DNA of 20,356 nucleotides. Origin: Bacillota bacterium (lineage in GTDB: Bacteria; Bacillota; Clostridia; Peptostreptococcales; Anaerovoracaceae). This document shows, in pieces, positions 6,743-11,954 of this stretch. A program made the position numbers and the translations under genes. Where the stretch lies: positions 1 through 20,356 of the forward strand of contig JAFWVZ010000231.1 in assembly GCA_017523605.1 (NCBI GenBank), read 5' to 3'. Under the pieces are notes generated by a model. That model was given only the letters and a program-made list of their open reading frames with translations. It did not search any database and was not told the origin of the DNA. Within the stretch, counting starts at the first letter, position 1. Each line of letters starts with the position of its first letter.

Positions 6743-7294
6743 ATGAGGATAATAGCAGGCGAATTCAGAGGCAGGCGTTTAAAGTCGCCTCCGGACTACT
6801 CCGTACGGCCCACCAGCGATAAGGTGAAAGAGGCCGTATTCAGCATCATACTGCCGTATTTCACGGACAAGACCGTAGTTATGGACGTGTTTGCCGGAAG
6901 CGGGAATCTGGGGCTTGAGGCTCTCAGCAGAGGGGCTGTAAAGGCTTATTTTTCAGATGTTTCCAGGGATTCCTTAAAGCTGGTAAAGGACAATGTTGCC
7001 ATCTGCAAGGCCCAGGACAGATCCGTGCTTCTTAACGCTGATTTCAGGAGCGCAATAGCCAGAGTAAAGGAAAAGGTGGACTTCTATTTCCTGGATCCGC
7101 CTTATGCCGACGGTTATTTATTGGACGCTCTGGATACTATATTGGACAACGGAAGTCTTTCGCAGAACGGAATGATTGTGTGCGAACACGACATCCACGA
7201 TAAGCTTCCCGAGGAATACAGGGATCTGGAATGCTTCAGGTCCAGAAGATACGGCAAGACCGGCCTTACGATCTACCGGAGGAAGGCGCAATGA
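6743..7294 (+). CDS. rsmD: 16S rRNA (guanine966-N2)-methyltransferase RsmD
   Basis: A 183-residue class I SAM-dependent methyltransferase of the RsmD family, which methylates G966 of 16S rRNA in the assembled small subunit. The N-terminus MRIIAGEFRGRRL and RPTSDKVKEAVF are diagnostic. The SAM-binding loop is DVFAGSGNLGLEALSRGA (48-65) and the catalytic motif is DPPY (118-121). The length matches the family. The ATG at 6743 has no Shine-Dalgarno: the upstream bases are A/T-rich and contain a -10-like element. Its stop overlaps the coaD start by four bases (ATGA), and the rsmD-coaD pairing is widespread. Confidence 0.95.
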   Translation: MRIIAGEFRGRRLKSPPDYSVRPTSDKVKEAVFSIILPYFTDKTVVMDVFAGSGNLGLEALSRGAVKAYFSDVSRDSLKLVKDNVAICKAQDRSVLLNADFRSAIARVKEKVDFYFLDPPYADGYLLDALDTILDNGSLSQNGMIVCEHDIHDKLPEEYRDLECFRSRRYGKTGLTIYRRKAQ

Positions 7295-7773
7295 AGAAAG
7301 GATTTTGCTGCGGCACATTCGATCCTATAACCGTAGGACATGTGGACGTCATCGAAAGGGCGTCCAGGCTATGCGACAAGCTCGTGGTGGGAGTAGTGGT
7401 AAACTACGCAAAGGAAAGCTATTTTACTCTCGAGCAGCGCACGGAGATGGTAAAGGCCGCGCTAAAACACATCAAGAACGTGGAGATAGTTTCGTTCTCG
7501 GATCATCTTCCCACGTATGTTATGAACAACGGTTTCGACTTCATAGTAAGAGGTCTTCGTAACGTCAGCGATTTCGATTACGAGATAAGCCTTGCGCAGC
7601 TGTACGATCACTTCTTTAAGGGAAGCTGCGAGACGATATACATAATGACCAAGCCGGAGTATTCCTACATCAGTTCTTCCATAGTCCGCACCAATTTCAG
7701 CCTTGACGCGGACGTGAGCGGCTGGGTCAGCAACGATGTTTATAAACTTATGAAAGAATATAAAAACAAATAA
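7291..7773 (+). CDS. coaD: Phosphopantetheine adenylyltransferase
   Basis: A 160-residue CoaD (PPAT), which joins 4'-phosphopantetheine and ATP to dephospho-CoA, the penultimate step of coenzyme A synthesis. The nucleotidyltransferase signature is GTFDPITVGH (8-17, with the (T/H)xGH motif at 14-17). RGLRNVSDFDYE (88-98) and the ISSSIVR motif (127-133) also match. I chose the ATG at 7291: it overlaps the rsmD stop, has GGAGGAAGGCGCA before it and gives the family length; the longer frame from 7231 lies within rsmD. The protein is cytosolic and normally a hexamer. Confidence 0.96.
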   Translation: MKKGFCCGTFDPITVGHVDVIERASRLCDKLVVGVVVNYAKESYFTLEQRTEMVKAALKHIKNVEIVSFSDHLPTYVMNNGFDFIVRGLRNVSDFDYEISLAQLYDHFFKGSCETIYIMTKPEYSYISSSIVRTNFSLDADVSGWVSNDVYKLMKEYKNK

Positions 7774-7789
7774 TTACAGGGGGAAAACA

Positions 7790-8320
7790 ATGAAAGTATT
7801 AGAACTTCTGGACGAACTTGACGAGATCATCGAACTTGCTTCTACTGTTCCAGTAGTCAAAAAGGTAATGGTCGATCCTAACGAAGTTACCGAGATCGTA
7901 AAGGAGATCCGTCTTGAGCTTCCGGACGAGATCCAGCAGGCACAGTGGATCAAGAACGAGCGCACCAGGATCCTGGACGACGCAAAGGCCGAGTACGAGA
8001 AGATCATCGCCGAGGCGCAGGAGAAGGCCGCAAAGCTAGTTGAGCAGGACGAGATAACTCTTAAGGCAAAGGCCAGAGCAGAAGAGATAATGCGCGTTGC
8101 CAAGGAGAACAGCCAGGTAATGAAGATGTCCATCCTGGACTACACCGACGGCATGCTTTACAACCTTCAGGAGAAGGTCGACCAGATGTACGCTACATAT
8201 TTCACCGACATGTACGACGATCTGCAGAACACCTTCGAGAAGATCAATTCCAACATAGCGTCCAGCCGCAACGAAGTTAAGGATCAGATCTACAAGGCCC
8301 AGTCTTCCGGAGAGGAATAA
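7790..8320 (+). CDS. Conserved coiled-coil protein of unknown function ('ATPase'-annotated type)
   Basis: A 176-residue, highly charged, almost all-helical protein. Residues about 55-115 look like a continuous coiled coil (..EYEKIIAEAQEKAAKLVEQDE..), with a second helical stretch at about 120-170. There is no Walker motif, signal peptide or membrane segment. Proteins of this kind occur between coaD and tmcAL in Clostridia and are often labelled ATPase or ATP synthase b-like because of the stalk-like helix; I see no basis for an enzymatic role. Codon use differs from neighbours: 12 of 15 isoleucines are ATC and 3 ATA, whereas rsmD uses 5 ATA, 4 ATC and 1 ATT, which suggests high expression. 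GGGGGAAAACA before the ATG is a good ribosome site. The stop overlaps the tmcAL start by one base (TAATG). A DivIVA-like scaffolding role is possible but unproven. Confidence 0.8.
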   Translation: MKVLELLDELDEIIELASTVPVVKKVMVDPNEVTEIVKEIRLELPDEIQQAQWIKNERTRILDDAKAEYEKIIAEAQEKAAKLVEQDEITLKAKARAEEIMRVAKENSQVMKMSILDYTDGMLYNLQEKVDQMYATYFTDMYDDLQNTFEKINSNIASSRNEVKDQIYKAQSSGEE

Positions 8321-9540
8321 TGGACATTGCAGGTATAGTCTGCGAATTCGATCCTTTTCATAACGGGCACGCGCATCTTATCAGCAAGGTAAGAGAGCAG
8401 GGCGCATCCGTGATAGTCTGCGTAATGAGCGGAGATTTCGTCCAGCGGGGCGGTCCTGCGATATGCGATAAGTTCCGCAGGGCTGAAGCAGCTGTAAGAT
8501 GCGGCGCAGATCTTGTTCTGGAGCTTCCCGCAGTATATGCCGTAAACTCCGCCGACTATTTCGCAAGAGGCGCCGTACGGATACTCAAAGGACTAGGATG
8601 CATAGATACCATAGCTTTCGGCAGCGAATCCGCGGATGCGGACATGCTTTGTAAGATCGCCGAAGCTACAGCTGAAGAATCCACTGAGTTTTCCGATGCG
8701 GTAAAGGCAGGTCTATCGGACGGAAGGTCTTATCCTGAAGCTTATCAGGATGCCTTAAGGACAGTGCACGGAGAGCAGGATGCGTCCTTTCTCAGCAGTC
8801 CTAACGACATTCTTGCGCTCAGCTATCTGCGGGAGATTATCCGTCAGAATGCGGGTATTAGGCCTTTTGCCGTAAAACGTGCCGGAGCAGGCCACGGAAA
8901 AAAGACCGAAGAGGGTGCTATCGCTTCCGCGTCGCAGATCAGGGACCTAGTCTCATCCGGAAATTGCATATGGAAGAACTATGTACCGGAACCGGCTGAA
9001 TATTCCCAGAAACTGCAAGCTTTGTCCGCAAAAGATCTCGAAATCAGGAAAGACAGGTTTTTTGCGGTCGTAAAACACGCTTTGCTTTCTGCTTCCTTAC
9101 AGGAGATAAGCCGCATAGCGGAGGTGTCAGAAGGTCTTGAAAACAGGATCACAGCAGCTGCGGAAGCTGCTGATTCTCCGGAGGATCTTATAGGACGTAT
9201 CACGACTTCAAGGTATACGTCTTCCAGAGTTTCCAGGATACTTACCCAGCTGATCCTCGGTATAACTAAGGATCTTGTCGCTTACGCTGAAGAAGAAAGA
9301 TCGGCATATGCCAAGGTGCTTGCTTTCAACGAAAAAGGCGCTGAGATCTTAAAGTCCGTTAAGAACTGCGGATCGATACCTGTTTACTCGAACATCAACA
9401 AAATACAAGATAAAACCGTACTGCACGATCCTGTTTTTGCTTTGGATCTGCGGGCCGCTGATATTTACAACGTATTATGCGGAAGACCTGCATCTGAATA
9501 TTCGGACAAGGTTCAGGTCCCTAAAATGATACAAATCTAA
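8320..9540 (+). CDS. tmcAL: tRNA(Met) cytidine acetate ligase TmcAL
   Basis: A 406-residue TmcAL (formerly YlbM). It uses acetate and ATP to make N4-acetylcytidine at the wobble position of elongator tRNA-Met, through an acetyl-adenylate. The start GIVCEFDPFHNGHAHLI contains the HxGH nucleotidyltransferase motif (HNGH, 14-17); SGDFVQRGGPAICDKFRRAEAA and FGSES are also characteristic. The length of about 400 is normal. The ATG overlaps the previous stop (TAATG), with GGAGAGG upstream. ackA follows after 12 bases, so the acetate-using tRNA enzyme sits beside acetate kinase, an arrangement common in Bacillota. Confidence 0.95.
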   Translation: MDIAGIVCEFDPFHNGHAHLISKVREQGASVIVCVMSGDFVQRGGPAICDKFRRAEAAVRCGADLVLELPAVYAVNSADYFARGAVRILKGLGCIDTIAFGSESADADMLCKIAEATAEESTEFSDAVKAGLSDGRSYPEAYQDALRTVHGEQDASFLSSPNDILALSYLREIIRQNAGIRPFAVKRAGAGHGKKTEEGAIASASQIRDLVSSGNCIWKNYVPEPAEYSQKLQALSAKDLEIRKDRFFAVVKHALLSASLQEISRIAEVSEGLENRITAAAEAADSPEDLIGRITTSRYTSSRVSRILTQLILGITKDLVAYAEEERSAYAKVLAFNEKGAEILKSVKNCGSIPVYSNINKIQDKTVLHDPVFALDLRAADIYNVLCGRPASEYSDKVQVPKMIQI

Positions 9541-9552
9541 GGAGGTTACATA

Positions 9553-10749
9553 ATGATTATTCTGGTAGTTAATTGCGGAAGCTCTTCACTGAAGTACCAG
9601 GTCCTGGACATGACGGACGAGAGCGTCCTCTGCAAGGGCAATGCCGAAAAGATCGGTCTTGAGGACTCTTTCATTGGCCATAAGAAGGACGGAAAGACCA
9701 CAAACGTGAAGGTCTACTGCAAGGACCATACCGCTGCTTTCAAGAACGTATTAAAGATCCTTACCGATCCCGAGCTCGGCGTAATAAAGAGCACGGACGA
9801 GATAGGCGCCGTTGGCCACAGAGTACTGCACGGCGGAGCAAAGTTCGCATGCAGCATACTTGTGGATGACGAGGTAATAAAGGCCATTGAGGACTGCATT
9901 CCTCTCGGACCGCTCCACAATCCCGCCAACCTTATGGGTATCAAGGCCTGCATGGAGGCTATGCCCGGTCTTAAGAACGTTGCTGTGTTCGATACTGCTT
10001 TCCATCAGACAATGGCTCCCAGCAGCTACATGTACGGACTTCCTTACGAGTATTACACCAAGTACGGCATCAGAAAGTACGGTTTCCACGGAACAAGCCA
10101 CAGGTTCGTTGCAAGAAAGACCGCCGAGTTCCTCGGAAGGCCTCAGGAAGGTCTTAAGATCATATCCTGCCACATAGGAAGCGGCGCATCCATCTGCGCC
10201 ATAAAGGACGGCAAGTGCGTCGATACTTCAATGGGTCTTACACCTCTCGAAGGACTTATGATGGGGACCCGCTGCGGCGACCTGGATCCTGCAGCCATCA
10301 CATTCATCCAGAAGAGGGAAGGCCTTGAACCTGAAGAACTGGATACCCTCATGAACAAGAAATCCGGACTTCTGGGCATTGGCGGATACTCCGACGCAAG
10401 AGACATTCACACCGCCATATCAAACGGCGATGAAAAGGCAAAGCTTGCACTGGACATGTTCGTTCACCGCGTTAAGAAATACATAGGTTCCTACATTGCC
10501 GAACTCAACGGAGCAGACGCTCTTGTCTTCACAGCCGGTCTGGGTGAGAACGACGATGTATTCAGATCCCTTACATGCAAGGACATGGATTACCTCGGCA
10601 TCAAGATAGACGAGGAAAAGAACAAGGGCCTGCGCGGCAAGGACGCGGACATCTCCGCACCGGACTCCAAGGTAAAGGTCCTGATCCTTCCGACCAACGA
10701 AGAGCTGATGATCGCAAGGGATACTTTCGAGATCGTTACCGGAAAATAA
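9553..10749 (+). CDS. ackA: Acetate kinase
   Basis: A 398-residue acetate kinase, which interconverts acetyl phosphate plus ADP and acetate plus ATP, the ATP-yielding end of acetate fermentation. Catalytic positions of the ASKHA fold are present: N7 in VNCGSSSLKY, R90 in GHRVLHGG, D147 in VFDTAFHQTM, H179 in GFHGTSHR, R240 in GTRCGDLDPA and E384 in TNEELMIARDT. The usual GTRSGD reads GTRCGD here, a mild change. AAGGAGGTTACATA before the ATG is a near-ideal ribosome site. Phosphotransacetylase is not adjacent. The gene comes after tmcAL and before rpmF; the DUF177 (YceD) gene often found between ackA and rpmF in Clostridia is absent. Confidence 0.97.
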   Translation: MIILVVNCGSSSLKYQVLDMTDESVLCKGNAEKIGLEDSFIGHKKDGKTTNVKVYCKDHTAAFKNVLKILTDPELGVIKSTDEIGAVGHRVLHGGAKFACSILVDDEVIKAIEDCIPLGPLHNPANLMGIKACMEAMPGLKNVAVFDTAFHQTMAPSSYMYGLPYEYYTKYGIRKYGFHGTSHRFVARKTAEFLGRPQEGLKIISCHIGSGASICAIKDGKCVDTSMGLTPLEGLMMGTRCGDLDPAAITFIQKREGLEPEELDTLMNKKSGLLGIGGYSDARDIHTAISNGDEKAKLALDMFVHRVKKYIGSYIAELNGADALVFTAGLGENDDVFRSLTCKDMDYLGIKIDEEKNKGLRGKDADISAPDSKVKVLILPTNEELMIARDTFEIVTGK

Positions 10750-10769
10750 TAAAACACCGAAAGTTCTGC

Positions 10770-10798
10770 TTGACAAAGCTTCGCTGCGTCATTAAACT
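10770..10798 (+). promoter_or_regulatory. rpmF promoter
   Basis: A perfect TTGACA (10770-10775), 17-nt spacer and TAAACT (10793-10798) sit 20 bases after the ackA stop. The predicted start is at about 10805, giving a 30-nt leader with AGAAGGAGG. rpmF can thus be expressed apart from ackA. Confidence 0.8.
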
Positions 10799-10834
10799 AT
10801 AAAAGCTGATTTTTTTCAGAAGGAGGAATGTCAA

Positions 10835-11014
10835 ATGGCAACACCTAAGAGAAAAACGTCTAAAGCTATAACGAGCCAGAGGACCAAGGCCAACATGAAG
10901 AAGACCGGTCCTGCTCTTTCTGAATGCCCGAAGTGCCACCAGCCCAAGCTGCCGCACAGAGTATGCCCCAACTGCAACTACTACGATGGCAAGGCAGTTA
11001 TCGCAGAAGAATAA
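10835..11014 (+). CDS. rpmF: 50S ribosomal protein bL32
   Basis: A 59-codon gene encoding bL32. It begins MATPKRKTSKAITSQRTK, close to the usual N-terminus, and has a zinc ribbon formed by CPKC (31-34) and CPNC (44-47), the four-cysteine version. The start ATG at 10835 follows AGAAGGAGGAATGTCAA; another ATG at 10828 is out of frame. The gene has its own strong promoter and ends at a hairpin it shares with the opposed tRNA gene. Identification is secure despite the short length. Confidence 0.95.
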   Translation: MATPKRKTSKAITSQRTKANMKKTGPALSECPKCHQPKLPHRVCPNCNYYDGKAVIAEE

Positions 11015-11046
11015 TTCAGACTTTTACTTTAGCTAAAGACAAAATC

Positions 11047-11074
11047 AAAGAGCTCCCGGACGCGGGAGCTCTTT
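11047..11074. terminator. Bidirectional terminator, rpmF / tRNA-Leu
   Basis: A perfect 12-bp stem: AAAGAGCTCCCG (11047-11058), loop GACG, CGGGAGCTCTTT (11063-11074). The minus strand, reading out of the tRNA, continues into a T-rich stretch (GATTTTG); on the plus strand the T residues are mainly those of the stem. Confidence 0.88.
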
Positions 11075-11084
11075 CTCGTTATCT

Positions 11085-11171
11085 TGGTGCCGGCGGCGGG
11101 GGTCGAACCCGCACGGTATCGCTACCACGGGATTTTGAGTCCCGCGCGTCTGCCAGTTCCACCACGCCGGC
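11085..11171 (-). tRNA. tRNA-Leu (anticodon CAA)
   Basis: An 87-nt type II tRNA on the minus strand. The acceptor arms GCCGGCG (11171-11165) and CGCCGGC (11095-11089) pair perfectly, followed by an encoded ACCA (11088-11085). The T arm is GCGGG TTCGACC CCCGC. The anticodon arm is CGGGA CTCAAAA TCCCG, giving CAA, which reads TTG codons. The long variable arm and the D-loop GGCAGA fit leucine. It has its own promoter and ends at the shared hairpin at 11047-11074. Confidence 0.96.
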
Positions 11172-11184
11172 GTTACGGTAAATA

Positions 11185-11213
11185 ATAATATCAAATCATT
11201 TTTTTAAAATCAA
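11185..11213 (-). promoter_or_regulatory. tRNA-Leu promoter
   Basis: Minus-strand TTGATT (11213-11208), 17-nt spacer, TATTAT (11190-11185); the tRNA starts 13 bases beyond the -10. The element is almost identical to the divergent yajC promoter. Confidence 0.75.
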
Positions 11214-11318
11214 CAGCTTACTGGCTCCGGTCTGAATCGCTTCGGGAAAAAACGCATGTTTACTGCTTTTAGAGGCAAAGCGCGTTCGCAGGTTTTATCT
11301 ATAATATTTAAAAACAAG

Positions 11319-11346
11319 TTGATTTTACAGATGATTTGATTATAAT
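11319..11346 (+). promoter_or_regulatory. yajC promoter
   Basis: TTGATT (11319-11324), 16-nt spacer and a perfect TATAAT (11341-11346). The predicted start is at about 11353, with GGGAGGT in the leader. The stretch between this promoter and the tRNA promoter (11214-11318) holds no gene that I can support. Confidence 0.75.
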
Positions 11347-11378
11347 AAATCTATATGATTATGCACGGGAGGTAAGTT

Positions 11379-11870
11379 ATGTACATAGCATATGCAGCAG
11401 ATGGTTCCAGCGCAGGTGGATTAGGAAACGGCTGGATGACTTGGGTAATGATCGCGGTCATCTTCGCGGCGCTTTATTTCTTCACCATCAGACCTCAGAA
11501 CAAGAGGGACAAGGAGCTTAAGAACTTCAGGAACAATCTTAAACCCGGAGACGAGATCGTGACGATCGGCGGTATCTACGGCAGAGTCGTCAGGATCATG
11601 GAAGACCGTGTAGTTATAGTAGTCGGATCCGAAAAGACCAAGCTGGAAATGGCTAAGAGCGCCATAAACAGCTATGCAAGTCCGAGCAATGCAGCGGCTT
11701 CTTCCGCACCCAAGACCAAGGAAGCAGAAGAACCGGAAAAGGAGAGCAAGCCTTCTCCCAAATCCATCAAGAAGCTCGGAGCCGCCAAGAAGGAAGCCGA
11801 AGCCGTTGCTGAGGAGGCCGGACAGACCGTTGCCGAAGCACTGGACGAAGTTGCTGAAAAGACGGAGTGA
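11379..11870 (+). CDS. yajC: Preprotein translocase subunit YajC, with long charged tail
   Basis: A 163-residue YajC, a small single-pass membrane protein that associates with SecDF and the SecYEG translocon. One transmembrane helix (about 19-37, WMTWVMIAVIFAALYFF) is followed by the diagnostic IRPQNKRDKE. The conserved soluble part comes next (NLKPGDEIVTIGGIYGRVV, then VVIVVGSEKTKLEM). The family is usually about 85-115 residues; here residues about 103-163 form a low-complexity Ala/Glu/Lys/Pro tail. CGGGAGGTAAGTT precedes the ATG at 11379. secD and secF are not adjacent. The gene has its own promoter and is followed by a terminator before rel. Confidence 0.92.
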   Translation: MYIAYAADGSSAGGLGNGWMTWVMIAVIFAALYFFTIRPQNKRDKELKNFRNNLKPGDEIVTIGGIYGRVVRIMEDRVVIVVGSEKTKLEMAKSAINSYASPSNAAASSAPKTKEAEEPEKESKPSPKSIKKLGAAKKEAEAVAEEAGQTVAEALDEVAEKTE

Positions 11871-11873
11871 TCT

Positions 11874-11923
11874 CATGCCTACTGCAGGGCATGTGCGTTT
11901 TCGGCGCGCATGCCTTGTTTTTT
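11874..11923 (+). terminator. yajC terminator with attenuator-like upstream arm
   Basis: A 10-bp stem of GGCATGTGCG (11888-11897) and CGCGCATGCC (11905-11914, one G-U pair) is followed by TTGTTTTTTT (11915 on). An extra CATGCC (11874-11879) just after the yajC stop can pair instead with GGCATG (11888-11893), which would prevent the terminator stem. Confidence 0.75.
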
Positions 11924-11928
11924 ATAAT
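11923..11928 (+). promoter_or_regulatory. -10 element of a likely rel promoter
   Basis: TATAAT emerges directly from the T run of the preceding terminator. The predicted start at about 11935 gives a leader of about 20 nt without any Shine-Dalgarno. No good -35 is visible, because that region is the terminator stem. Confidence 0.45.
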
Positions 11929-11954
11929 AGCGAAACGATAAAAAACGCATTTCT

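Noticed and set aside
10805..10820. Small hairpin CTGA-TTTTTT-TCAG in the rpmF leader
   Set aside because: Only four base pairs around a T run; too weak to call a regulatory structure.
10924..11181. 85-codon plus-strand frame over rpmF, the terminator and the tRNA
   Set aside because: It runs out of frame through rpmF and antisense through tRNA-Leu, so it is not a gene.
11214..11318. Small gene or RNA between the tRNA-Leu and yajC promoters
   Set aside because: Only very short frames without ribosome sites, one extra -10-like TATAAT and a 5-bp hairpin are visible; nothing can be supported.
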